This document shows, in pieces, positions 44,931-55,576 of a stretch of 64,000 nucleotides of DNA (position 1 is the first letter of the stretch; every line of letters begins with the position of its first letter). Made by a program: the position numbers and the translations under genes. Location: the NCBI GenBank assembly GCA_007258455.2, contig VDFB02270651.1, forward strand, positions 697,422,197 to 697,486,196, given 5' to 3'. The notes beneath the pieces were generated by a model. It was not told the origin of the DNA and ran no database searches. It was given only the letters and a program-made list of their open reading frames with translations. This DNA is from Sequoia sempervirens (Eukaryota; Streptophyta; Pinopsida; Cupressales; Cupressaceae).

Positions 44931-46398
44931 TAAAATTCAAGGATTCCTTAGAGAACTCAACCCAATGATGGATGTGAGAGATATGACTGTAATGAATCCT
45001 TGGAGATGATGGAGACAAGAAATGGGCTCACCACCAAGTGTAAACTTGGAAAAGACAATAGGTTGGAACACATAGTGTGATATACTTAGTTGTAAAAGTG
45101 AACTAAATGACTTGAAAATGCAAGAAGAACAAAACAAAAAGCCACAGAACAAAATGTGTCCACTTGGAAACTTGTGGAGACTTGGATGGAGACTAGAAAT
45201 GTTGTTGATTCTAAAATTTTGGCCCACTGGGACTCATTCACCAATCTAGGTGAATTAGTCCTAGATTGGGGTTTCTGTACAACAACAGGTTTCTCAAAAA
45301 GGGGTATCCGAAAATTCTGAAATCTCAAAGTTGACAAAAAATGGGACTCATTCACCACTTGTGGTGAATGAGTCCAATTTGGATTTTCTAGAAATCCAAA
45401 GTTCTTATTTGCACCTCTTGTTCTGCTCTTTCAATACCTCCAAGTGTCTAGATTTGAAACCCTAATTTTTGGGGCTGTAAGTGACTTTATTGTGAAGATT
45501 TTGACCTAGGAAATAGTGAGATGACTCTAACAACCTTGTAACCTATTCTTCAATCATCTCCAAGCCTTCAAAGCACCTAGATATGCAATCACACAAAGAG
45601 GGAGAGAGAAAATGTTGATGTTTAGGGAATAGGGGTTTGCCTTTGTCAAACCCCTTTTAGGTAATTAAACCAAAATGATGAAACACTAGATAATGAAGCA
45701 TGAATATAAATTAATTTATTTAGAACCTTTCCATGATGATGGATCTTGAAATGTTGCAACAATTGATGATGAATATGCCCTTGAATGCCTTAGAAATGAT
45801 CTCAAATACTATCTTGATGATCTTGTGAAGACTTCAAATGCTTAAGTCTTGATTTGATGGCATGAATGGATGATGGATGGATTGAATGAGGATTATAGAG
45901 CTCTCTTATATAGGGAACCCACTCAGTTGACTATTATTTTGATCCCAAGGCCGATATTCATCAAAATTCAAGTTAGAATTGTAATTTTCTTGCTCAATTT
46001 TGAAAAATCCACTAAAAGGGACTCATTCGCCACACTTGGAAAATGGGTCCCACCTAAGGGGACTCATTTGCCCAAGGTGGAAAATGAGTCGCACCTTGAG
46101 GTTTTTGAGGTAGGTCTTCAAGATTTTGGGGTTGTAGATTTTTTTATCAGGATATTAGTCAAACCATGCCTGAGGATGCAAAAATAAGGGGCCTAGGGGC
46201 CTATTAATGATGATATAAAGGGTGGTTAGGGCTAGGGACACAAAATTTCAATGTGAAATTATGGTTAAACAAACTCTACAATATTAAAATGAGGTCCACT
46301 TAGCCTAAAAAGGAACAAGATCCAATTTGAATGTGTAAACCACATTACAACACTAGATTAGGTCCACTTGATTTACAAGCCTCCAAAATTTAATGTGA
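44931..46398 (-). repeat. LTR fragment, minus orientation, nested
   Basis: Reverse complement of the family A layout: 44937-45070 matches 25200-25310, and inverted repeats lie at 45229-45262, 45344-45375 and 46019-46090. Minus TATA-like TATATAAGAG near 45905-45914. It ends at the N gap, so its other end and partner are unknown. Confidence 0.75.
45344..45375. repeat. Perfect palindrome, 14-bp arms, 4-nt loop
   Basis: Arms GGACTCATTCACCA and TGGTGAATGAGTCC are exact reverse complements around CTTG. Same motif as 34919-34950 with a paired C-G to T-A difference. Confidence 0.95.
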
Positions 46399-46498
46399 NN
46401 NNNNNNNNNNNNNNNNNNNNNNNNNNNNNNNNNNNNNNNNNNNNNNNNNNNNNNNNNNNNNNNNNNNNNNNNNNNNNNNNNNNNNNNNNNNNNNNNNN
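46399..46498. other. Assembly gap (100 N)
   Basis: Exactly 100 N, the usual placeholder for a gap of unknown size. The LTR on its left and the Copia pol on its right need not be adjacent in the genome. Confidence 0.98.
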
Positions 46499-47544
46499 TG
46501 TGTGTATTACAAAGTTGAAAGTGATCAAGTTCTTTATTATTTCTCTCTATGTTGATGATAGCATTTGTTCATAGGAAATAGTAAGTTGATGATTTTTGAT
46601 CTTAAGTCTCAGTTTTCTGCTAAGTTCGAAATGAAAGATCTTGGTGCAGCAAGGTATATTTTGGGGATGGAGATAACTCAGGACAGGAATAGTAGAAAAC
46701 TTTGGCTTAGTCAGAGTAAGTATATCAAGACTGTTCTAGAGAGATTTTGCATGAATGATTGCAAGCAGCTAGTTGTTTCAGTCTTGCAGGGAACGAAGCT
46801 ATCTGTTGAAGATTGTCCAAAATCTCCTACTAAGATGGAGGACATGACCAGTGTACCCTATGCTAGTGTGGTTGGCAGTCTTATGTATGCAATGGTCTAT
46901 ACAAGGCTAGACATTTCTCAAGCAGTGGGAGTTCTTATTCGATTTATGGCTAATCCTAGAAGGACACGTTGGGATGTTGTAAAGAGAGTTTTTAGATATT
47001 TGAAGGGTAGTTCAGAGTTTTCTTTGTGTTACCATAGGAACTTGGTTGAATCACAGAGGAATCTCAGTATTCAAGGCTATGTGGATTCTAATTGGGCAAG
47101 GGACATTGACAACAGGAGGTCGACCAGTGAATATGCTTTCATGTTGAATGGTGGTGCAGTGAGTTGGATGAGTAAGCAGCAAGTTGTAGTTGCTTTGTCC
47201 ACTACGGAGGCTGAATACATGGTAGCTACACATGCTTGTAAAGAAGCAGTTTGGTTAAAACGTTTATGTTCTAATATTGGTATTGATGCAGGGAAAATAA
47301 CCATTTTTTGTCATAGTCAGAGTGCAATTTGTCTAGCAAAGAATCCTACTTTCCATGCCAGGACGAAATATATAGATGTACAATATACCATTTTGTACGA
47401 GATATGGTGGAGGATGGAAAGGTAATTTTGGAAAAAATTGATACTTTGGAGAATGTTGTAGATGCATTAATGAAGCCAATGAGCACATACAAGTTTAGGT
47501 GGTGTGCCAGTTCGATGGGCCTTAGTGCCCATGATTTTGAGTAG
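46499..47544 (+). pseudogene. Ty1/copia reverse transcriptase (C-terminus) and RNase H
   Basis: Begins within RT at the catalytic motif (SLYVDDSICS, usually YVDDML/I), followed after a frameshift near 46563 by KFEMKDLGAARYILGMEI, QSKYIKTVLERF and VGSLMYAMVYTRLDI, the normal Copia RT end. RNase H follows from about 47070: YVDSNWARDIDNRRSTSEY, VALSTTEAEYM and KEAVWLKRL. The third acidic position, usually CDSQSAI, reads CHSQSAI. A frameshift near 47385 moves the end (HFVRDMVEDGKV, then VDALMKPMSTYKFRWC) to another frame, with a stop at 47542. RT copies element RNA into DNA and RNase H removes the template. The N-terminal two thirds of pol are lost in or before the gap. Confidence 0.9.
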
Positions 47545-47592
47545 TTTCATTGTGCTTTGGAGGTTCTTGTGTGATCTTCATCAAGTGGGAGG

Positions 47593-48911
47593 TGGTTGGA
47601 AATATATGCCTCAATCCCACAGGCTGAAACCTCTAAGAGAGACAAGTCAGTGTGACATGCTTTGTGTCTGGCTGACTAGCAGTTGAAACCTTGTTGAACA
47701 ATTCTGGTAAATGAGAGCTTGTTTTTATCTTGCCGACTGGACCTGTAGTTGTGACTTGTGGCAATCATTGTAACCCTATGACGAGTGGAGATCTCTGGCC
47801 GATAGGCCATTTCTATCATATATTAGGGAGACTCTAGGCGACAAGCGGTGTGGGGGAGACCTTTGGACAAAAGGATTATCTCGGTATGAAGTCTTATCGA
47901 GATTGTATGTCTCACCAACACGGTGTTACACATGTGGTCTTCAGAGTAACTCATATGCTTTGGTATGAAGTCTTGTCGATATGGAGATGTCTTGCCGATA
48001 GGTATTCATTTGGAGGCATCGGGGTAACACTAAGGGTTCGCTAAGAACTCCTAGCGATGGAGAGAAGTCTTGTTGAATGTTGTTTGGTGCTCAGTATGAC
48101 TTAAGACTTTGGAGTAATGTCTCAGCAATAGGGATAAGTCTTGGCAATAGATGAGCACTTCGAAGTAACTTTTGAACCTCGGTATGATCTCCTAGCGAAA
48201 GTGGTGAGTCTTGCCGACTGTTGAACATTTTAGTATAACATAAAGGCCCGGTATGATCTCTCAGTGATGGAAAAGTCTTAGTGATAGCTCTCTGGACTCG
48301 GTGTAACATCTTGCTGATAGTATGGACTCTTGGTGATATCGAATGCTGACTTTGTGGCATCGGGGAGATGCGGTTAGTGTCTCACCGACATGCCAACACA
48401 TGGTGAACATCTTTGGCTGAGTGAAGACTATCCTACATGGCTTGTATTCGACCAATCACAAAAGCCAAATGGGAACCGCTAGCAGTTGGACTGTTGCGGC
48501 TGTTACTGAGAGGAAGCTCGACAAATAGGGGCGACATGGATATACTATGAAGTTGCAGATGATGAATGGTTCAATAGATTGATGTTTTGGTTGTATGATC
48601 AGTGGATGGATTCGATTCTGAGAACATTGTAATGTGAAAGTTCTATACGAGGTTGATCATAGTGAATGTTGCTGTAAACTGACATCAGAAAGATAAGTCA
48701 TATCTCTATATGTAATCTTTATGACTATAATACAAAGTGACTTCTATTGGTGTGGTGGGTTTTTCTCCCATAAGGGTTTTCCTACGTAAATATGGTGTTC
48801 ATATGTGTATGTCTAATTCTCTATTTTTTTATCTCTTTCATGTGCATCTTAATTGGACTGTAATTGTAAAAATTTAAAAGTGTCTATGCATTCTTCCCTG
48901 AGGTTTTGACA
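47593..48911 (+). repeat. Copia 3' LTR (approximate limits)
   Basis: Follows CAAGTGGGAGG, the Copia-type PPT, about 50 bp after pol, and starts TGGTTGGAAATATATGCC. GGTTTTTCTCCCATAAGGG (48758-48780) is the motif usual in the transcribed part of plant Copia LTRs. 47870-48430 is a degenerate tandem repeat around CTCGGTATGA...GTCTTG(C)CGA. The right end is set at TTTTGACA because RNase H of the host element resumes just after; no partner LTR is visible. Confidence 0.65.
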
Positions 48912-49349
48912 TTAGGAGAGTTTCTTCCGCATCTAGCTTTCCTTACAGATTAAAGTGGCACAAAATATGGAAAGCAATGGTTCATACTCAAAACTGTTGT
49001 TTATACATAGGAAATTTAATCGATATGACAAAGGAATAGGATTTCCTATGGGTGGAATTATTATAACCCCAACGTCAGATCCTGTTCTACACTTAGATCC
49101 ATCAAAGTAAGCTTCCAATGTTTTAGATTTGATTGTCAACACACTATTGTTGGGAAAATAGTATTTGCTAGGCAATGCCGGAAGAGAAGGAGTGTCATCC
49201 AAGTGGTCGGTCAAGGCTTGACCTTTAATTGATTTTTGTGAAATAAACTTAAGGTCAAACTCAATCAACAACATAACCCATTTAGCTAGGTCTCTTGATG
49301 GGTCTTCTTTATTAAAAATATATTTGAGAGGGTCATATTTTGTCATCAC
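48912..49349 (-). pseudogene. RNase H linker and second (archaeal-type) RNase H, N-terminal part
   Basis: Minus frame open for 138 codons (49349-48933): KYIFNKEDPSRDLAKWVMLL, then FDLKF and KGQALTDHL, the tail of the first RNase H region, then LEAYFDGSKCRTGSDVGVII and YRLNFLCINNSFEYEPLL, the start of a second RNase H with its catalytic Asp (FDGS) and Glu (EYE). A second RNase H upstream of integrase is the hallmark of Tat/Ogre Ty3/gypsy elements. It breaks off at the nested insertions; its end is on the other side near 44880-44640. Confidence 0.85.
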
Positions 49350-50640
49350 ATATATTTATGCAGTCAATAAATAATGATGCAACTTACCGGTAGCAAATAA
49401 AAGAGCCAAGCATTGGTTTTCTGTTGTTGTATGTCATTTCTCAAAATCAATCAAAGTGTGGCTAATGTAATAAATAGGATTCTCTTTACCATTTTCCTCT
49501 TGTTCAGCCAATAATGTTGTGAGAGAATGGGTTGATGTAGTTATGTAGAGGATGAATGCTTTCTTTTGCATGTAGTGGGTTGTAAAATATGTGGAGTTGC
49601 AAGATATTCCTTCAAACACTCAAAATCCTATTTACAGTACTCATTACAATCAAATTTCACATCCTTTTTAAGGAGACGTGTAAACAGTAAAGGTCGAGAA
49701 ATGCACCAAAAGGACAGATGGATTGAATTCTTCCTTGTAATGTGCACAGTTGAGAGATGTTCCTAGGAGGTGGAATTTTGGTTATAGAATCAATCTTCTT
49801 TGTGTCCACCTCGATGCCTTTGTGAGATATGATAATAATTAGAAGTTTCCCACTATCTACACCAAAGACACATCTTTTTGGATTTAGTCTCATGTTGTAT
49901 TTTCACATTCTCCCAAATATTTTTTGAAGGACATTCACATTGTCTTGTCTTATTAAAGATTTGGCTAGGATGTCATCAACATAGTCTTCCAAAATGTTAT
50001 GTATGTAATCATGAAATATTAATTTCATTACTCATTGATAAGTAGTGCCCACATTATTTAATCCAAAAGGCATCATAACCCAACAAAACACCCCCCAAAC
50101 TATTGTAAATGTTTTTTTGTACTGATCTTGAGGTTTGATAAAGATTTGATTGTATCTAGAAAATCCATCCATGAATGGCAACAAGGCATTTTCTGTAGTT
50201 GAGTCTACTATCATGTTAATATTAGGAAGGGGAAAGTCATCTTTTAAAGATGCTTTATTTAGATCACAAAAATCTATGCACATCCTAATACGATTGTCAG
50301 TTTTTGCAATGGCGACAATGTTTGAGATCCAAGGAGAATAATCTATAGGTCATATGAAACCAGTGTCAAGGTGTTTTTCAATATCATCCTTAACTATCAA
50401 GGCTATTTTAGGGTTCATTTTTTGAATCTTCTAACTGTCAAGCTTAGCATTTTTAGCAAGGACTATGTTGTGTGTTACAATATTAGGGTCAATTCCTGGT
50501 ATGTCTGAATAAGTCCAAGCAAAAATTTCAAGAAATTCATGAAGCAAGGTTACAATGTCCTCTTGTTCTCCATCATCAAGGCAATGTCCTATTTTAATGA
50601 CCTCTTTATCATTTATGTCCATTGCTATATCCATTGTATC
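49350..50640 (-). pseudogene. Reverse transcriptase and first RNase H, Ty3/gypsy
   Basis: Minus reading from about 50634: EFLEIFAWTYSDIPGIDPNI leads into RT. Then follow SPWISNIVAIAKTDNRIRMC, DFCDLNKASLKDDFPLPNIN, MMPFGLNNVGTTYQ and the catalytic YVDDIL near 49975, and MRLNPKRCVFGVDSGKLL (thumb). RNase H begins near 49640: the usual residues are seen in the LLAEQEENGKENPIYYIS part at 49520-49470. Several stops separate the pieces, so there is no product. It would synthesise element cDNA inside the particle. Similar frames of this kind in pararetroviruses lack integrase; here INT follows, so this is a retrotransposon. Confidence 0.9.
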
Positions 50641-51230
50641 TCCTAAAGGAAGTGTGTTTGATCATGGAAATTTAGGATTGTATTCCTCATTGTTCATGTT
50701 TGTCTCACCACTCTCATTGTCTCCATCTTTTTGTTTGGTGCTTATCATAACACATGTAACCTTTTTCTTGTGAGGAGTAGATGGTTTATTATAAAATCCT
50801 AGCCTTTGTTTCAAGGATTCATCATCTTCAAAGTACTCCCATGATGGTGTTAAATCCATATCAAGCAATTCGGGATACTTCATAGTGAGTTTGATTTTTG
50901 GTTTGCACATGATAGTGCTTATGTTTAATGATGGTCTCTTTGATGCTTGTGTAATTTTAGAAGGACAATATCCCAAACTAGTATTTTTCTCTTCTGTGTT
51001 AGGCTCTATAGGAACCCTAATGCCTTGTATTTCTTTTTGTAACCTTTGCAATTGTAACCCAATTGTTTCACAAGATCATAACCTCTCCCATAAATTTTTT
51101 CCATTTCTTTTAGGTTTGGTAGTTGTTGATAATCAATCTCATCAAAGTTAGTTGTACAACTTGTATTTTCTTCCAAAGTGGATGAGGTAGATGGTTGTGA
51201 AGTTTCTTCCAAATTCTAAGTTGACATGAC
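50641..51230 (-). pseudogene. Protease-RT linker with G-patch-like motif
   Basis: Two overlapping minus frames (51212-51006 and 51051-50662). The first ends with YGRGYDLVKQLGYNCKGY, then YKALGF, which resembles a G-patch (glycines at GRGY..., LGY, GLG-like spacing); such motifs are known in the PR-RT linker of some retroelements. The second is acidic and Ser-rich (KQRLGFYNKP, DGDNESGETNMNNEEYNP). A frameshift joins them near 51030. The role in Tat elements is not established. Confidence 0.5.
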
Positions 51231-51399
51231 CATTTGTTTCTTTTGTTTGTCATCTTCTTTTCTTGTTATTATGTACTCTCCCATAAATGAGGGTGTGAAC
51301 TCCAAGAAACCCCAATCATCATCCAATAATTTTGACACTTTCCATTTCTTGTTTGTCTTCTTTTAAAGGTTCTATGTTGGATGTTGGAATTAATGTGCT

Positions 51400-51960
51400 T
51401 AGAGTACTTGTCATTCATTTTTCAACTTGGTATACTATGTTTTCATATACATATTTCATAATATAGTGAAGAGTCGAAGGCGCCACATGCATCTCATGAA
51501 TCCATGGTCTCCCCAAAAGAAGATTGTATGAAAGATCTTGAGGCATAACATGAATAGGATTTTGTAAGGTAGCCTTGTTGATTGTAATAGGAAAAGTAAT
51601 CACACTAAGCAGTTGTGTTCCTACACTTTCAAATCCTTGAATTTATAAAGAGTCAGGTTCCATCTTTGATTTGTCTACTCACAATCTAAGAGTTTCACAC
51701 TACACACATTAATGGTTGAGCCATTATCAACAAGGGTCCTCTTTATGTCCATTCTATTGAATTGAGCTATTATCATGAAGGCATCATGTCTCTTTTTGAC
51801 CTCCAAAGGAGGGAGATTATTTTGGTGAAAGGTAATGCCTACATTTACTATATTTATTCCTTGTATTAGAGCTTCCACATTATTTGCATTCATACTATGA
51901 GGGACCACTACTTGTTGTAAGCCAATTTGAAGCATAGCACGATAGTTATGGGAATTTTGA
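51400..51960 (-). pseudogene. Retropepsin-like aspartic protease
   Basis: Minus frames 51935-51675 and 51603-51415. The first has FMIIAQFNRMDIKRTLVDNG followed by STINVCS: the active site is D-N-G-S, as is common in Tat-type proteases. After a stop and a break near 51670-51605, the second has FPITI, NPIHVMPQDLSYNLLLGRPW and IHEMHVAPSTLH, the usual C-terminal half with the LLGRPW signature. The enzyme would process Gag-Pol. Stops between the halves make it dead. Confidence 0.8.
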
Positions 51961-52556
51961 ATTAGGTCCCATAGGGATATTTTGCAAGAATATTTTTAAG
52001 TTGTTCAAAAAGATCATACTCCTTCGCACTATGCAAGGATAAATGAGAGGAACTAGGAAATATGTGATTAGGCAAAGGTAAGGTGGTTAGGGTTGGTTGT
52101 TGTGGTTGCAGGTTATTCCTAATGTTATATGTATGAGCAATGGTATTATGAATTAGCTGCTGCAATACATTATTCTTAGGCGGATAAAGGATACACTCAA
52201 GCTTGCTTGTAGGTTACGGTTTATTGGAAGGTGGGTAAAGGATGAGTTGGGGTTGAATCATGTTGACTTCTCTTGGTTTTGGTTTCTCATAACAAGCCTT
52301 AGTGGATGAACCTTGTGAGAGGAAGTCATCAAGGGCTTCGTCTAACATATCAAATTCATCTCTACTAAAAGGCTTGGCCTTGTTAATAAGTTAAACTTCT
52401 CTTTGTTTAGCTTTGTTTGAGCAGGCCTTAGTGGATGAACCTTGCAAGGTGAAGTCCTCAAGGGCTTCATCTAACATATCAAAGTCATCATGACTAAAAG
52501 CCTTGAATTTTAAGCTAACAAATGGTTTTAAAAGGCTTAAGTAAGTATACATCTAT
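51961..52556 (-). pseudogene. Gag C-terminal remnant with internal duplication
   Basis: Minus reading gives YDLFEQLKNILAKYPYG just before protease, as in related polyproteins. Upstream, the block AFSHDDFDMLDEALEDFTLQ and its copy PFSRDEFDMLDEALDDFLSQ, each followed by GSSTKAC, show a tandem duplication of about 130 bp (52300-52430 and 52433-52560). The capsid domain and zinc knuckle are missing; the 0.8-kb repeat begins at 52562 where they would be expected. Confidence 0.6.
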
Positions 52557-52561
52557 GCTTG

Positions 52562-53363
52562 GGTATGTGCAGGATCATGATGGGCCAAAAAGTGGCAATA
52601 TGTAAGTGATATGATGGCCCATGTGGCCGACAACCTTTTTTTTCTCCAAAATTGATGAAACGAAAAAGGATTTTTAAAGGAGATTCTCAACTTTCCACCA
52701 ATATAAAATATGCTTTACTTTGAATTTAATAAATAATTATGATTCATTTTCTATTTGAATTACGACTAAAGTCCTAATTGATAGGTTGATTGAAAAACAT
52801 CTATAGCTTTCAAACAGTATCACATTTTTTGAATCCAAAACATGTGTCACATTATATGCTTTGCATATTATAGGATTAAAAGAAAAATTGAATTTTATAA
52901 AGTTTTGACCAAGTTAAGGTGGTCAAACATAAGAGCTTTTATATTTTTTAAAAGTTGTAATAAAAAATTCATAATTAATTATTTACTTGGAAAAAAATTA
53001 CAAAAAAATATGCATCACATCGGGACATGAATCCTCTACTTATATCTAAAATCTTATAAAAAAATATTATCATTTTATTGTGGTTAGGGTGGTAAGACAG
53101 ACACCTACTTCTTATTTTTTCCCTGAAATTTAAGTACTACTGCATTGAAATTTTAAATTTTCACCAAATAGATTTTATTTTTTTAAAATAAACCTAGTAT
53201 TTTATAAACTACATTCAATTTTCTATAGGTTATATTCTTACATATTTTTTAAATAATATAGATAACTTATTCAAATTTTTACGTCAAGTTGCCTAACTCT
53301 AATTTTTCTAAGTTTTTTGCCACTTAAGGGCCTGTTTTTTCCATGATGATACTACACATACCC
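52562..53363. mobile_element. 0.8-kb unclassified inverted-ended repeat, copy 2
   Basis: Begins GGTATGTGCAGGATCATGAT and ends CATGATGATACTACACATACCC. Flanked by a perfect GCTTG duplication (52557-52561, 53364-53368). No frame of note. Same orientation as copy 1. Confidence 0.75.
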
Positions 53364-53368
53364 GCTTG

Positions 53369-53931
53369 TTTAAGTTTAATGTTTTTGGTTTTTATTTCTG
53401 ATCTATGTCTAATGTAGTCTAATCTAAATGCTAAAAATGAAAATTGCAAAAAGCTTGTTCTATCTACAATTTTTATGAATGTAAATGATAATATAATTTC
53501 CAATGATTGTAGTATAACAGAAAGCAACTGAATTGAAACAAAAAAGTAATGAGAGAAAAAAAACCTTCAGAAGTAGAAATTCAACTCTGGAAACAACAAT
53601 TCAAATTTTAGATTGGGACTGATTCACCCAAGGTGGCAAATGAGACCCAGTAGGGGGTTTTTCCAAATTTTCAACATTTTTTTAATTTCTTTTTATGTCT
53701 TCTATGTTGTATGATGCAGGTCTAAGATGCAAATGTATTTTTTCAATAATTTTTAATGAAATTAATTACAAAAATTCAAGCTAAATGAAATGAGCTTTCA
53801 CTAGTGCAAAAATTAAAACCCTAGAATGCAAATTAACCAATGCAAAACCTAATGCAATTTTAATGCAAGCTAAATCTAGGATGTAAATGCACTCCAAATC
53901 AAAACAAGGATGTCCTCACACCAGGTTCACC
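53369..53931 (-). other. Leader between PBS and gag (minus)
   Basis: An inverted-repeat variant at 53613-53645 lies about 290-320 nt from the PBS, as in the other elements (7007, 13388, 25675). PBS TGGTGAACCTGG occupies 53932-53921, three bases after the LTR. No coding seen. Confidence 0.6.
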
Positions 53932-53932
53932 A
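53921..53932 (-). promoter_or_regulatory. Primer binding site (minus)
   Basis: Minus strand TGGTGAACCTGG after the spacer TTT; shared with the plus-strand elements. Confidence 0.8.
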
Positions 53933-53935
53933 AAA

Positions 53936-55561
53936 TGGAACCTCTTAAAATGGGGGTGAATTGGATTTGATGGATTAATCTATGATGTATTCACACCGTA
54001 TTTCAAAGAGACTCCACTCAAGGATAACCCTAGAGATCTCAATGCAAAGGAGATTAAAATATTGCAATAGGGCAGTCCTAGAGACTGAATGATAGCTAAT
54101 GAGGAGTTCACCACCAAGTTAAACTTGGAAAAGATAATGAAATGTAAGATGTAAAATAAAGCCCCAATTTAATGCAATGACTTAGAAAATTCCTTAAAAA
54201 TGTGAGCAAAATAGAATAGAAAGGAAAAAGTGGGAATGATGTGCACCTAGAAACCTTGAAATGACTAGAAATAACTCTGAAATTTTGGAAATTTTGATTT
54301 TTTGACCAACTGGGACTCATTTACTAATCTGGGTGAATCAGTCCCAGATCAGGGTTTCTGTATGGGAATCTATTTTTGGAAAAAGGTAATAAAATCTACA
54401 AACATATTTGGAAAATAGCTACAGTGGGACTCATTCGCCAGTATTGGCGAATTAGTCCTATTCTAATTTTTTAGAAATTGAAAGTTGTGATCTACACTTC
54501 AACACCTACCCTTTCCTTCCAATATGAGTTCTAGATCCAAACCTACAAAATAAACTTGCCAAATAAAATTTGAATTTATTTTCTAATGGGGGTTTTCCTT
54601 GGTCAAACCCCTAGTTTGGTAATTAAACCTTGATAAGAATAAAGAAATGTGCATGAAAACCCTATCCTTAAGTGTGTCTAAGACTAAGAAATCTAAAATA
54701 TGATGCAATCCTATTCTAATGTGCAAAAATATGATGCAATGATGGAAATGTAGAGATGAATGACTCATTTGTGATGATCCTCAATCACCCCAAATGAGCT
54801 CTAACTATGCATATGCACTCCTTAGGATAGATATAAAATTATAATGGAAGATTGAATCACTTAGGAAACAAGTCTTTAAGCTTGGATTAAAGGCCAATTG
54901 CATCTCCCCAACCCTGAATCCATCAAGATTCACCATAAGCATCCATGATCAACCCTTGAAAATACTAGATCTTTATTGAAAGTGAGCTTGAAGACCTACA
55001 AAAATGCTTTGATGTTGCTCCAATGCTTCAACTTTACATGCTCTTTAAATGAGAATACTCCTGTGAAATATTTTCTTGAAGATTCTTGATGCTTAATGCT
55101 TGAAAATTCTTGCTCGAAGTGCTTAGCTATGATAAAAATGACTTAGAATCTTGCTTTTATAGGAATCAACACCTAATTAGCCATTATTTAGATCTCAAAG
55201 GCCGACATCCACCAAAAAATTAAATTAAATTGATAAATTCCTACTCAAATTTGAAAAAGACCTAAAATAGGACTCATTCACCACACTTGGTGAATGGGTT
55301 CTACCTAAGGGGACTCATTCACCCAAGGTTGAGAATGAGTCCCATCTTCGCTTTTTGAGGTGGGTTTTTGGATTTTTTTCCGTTTTGAATGATTTTATAG
55401 GATTTTTAGGTGAAATGAGCCTCGAGATCCAAAATAATGGGTCATAGGGACTTTTAAATGATGATTTAAATGATAATTAATGCAAGGGTACCCAGGATAG
55501 GTCCAAATTAGACCAAGGATTGTACTATCTCCAAGAAGGGAGTACAATTTTGGTGGTCACA
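53936..55561 (-). repeat. 5' LTR of the 37463-55561 element
   Basis: Partner of 37463-39070. Minus TATA-like CTATAAAAG at 55162-55154. Inverted repeats at 55269-55343 (U3), 54427-54458 and 54310-54342. The right end is GGTCACA before CCTTG. Confidence 0.9.
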
Positions 55562-55576
55562 CCTTGCATTGGAGAT
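55562..55576 (+). repeat. Short continuation of the interrupted family B LTR
   Basis: CCTTGCATTGGAGAT, the target duplication plus ten more LTR bases, before homology ends at a new junction. Confidence 0.7.

Larger units (their letters stand above)
37463..55561 (-). mobile_element. Ty3/gypsy Tat-like retrotransposon with antisense PMD gene, 18.1 kb
   Basis: Minus-strand element. Right LTR 53936-55561 is the 5' LTR; left LTR 37463-39070 is the 3' LTR; CCTTG flanks both. In minus order it holds PBS, leader, a 0.8-kb insertion, gag C-terminus, protease, linker, RT, RNase H, second RNase H, a 4-kb nest of later insertions, integrase, another 0.8-kb insertion, an antisense PMD pseudogene and the PPT. 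The dual RNase H and the antisense ORF between INT and LTR both fit the Tat lineage. It is dead in every frame. Confidence 0.9.

Noticed and set aside
49350..50640. Endogenous plant pararetrovirus RT
   Set aside because: LTRs, PBS, a polypurine tract and integrase in the same element identify a Ty3/gypsy retrotransposon.
24024..55343. CRISPR-like array from the repeated palindromes
   Set aside because: Spacing is irregular over kilobases, the context is eukaryotic retrotransposons, and there are no cas genes.
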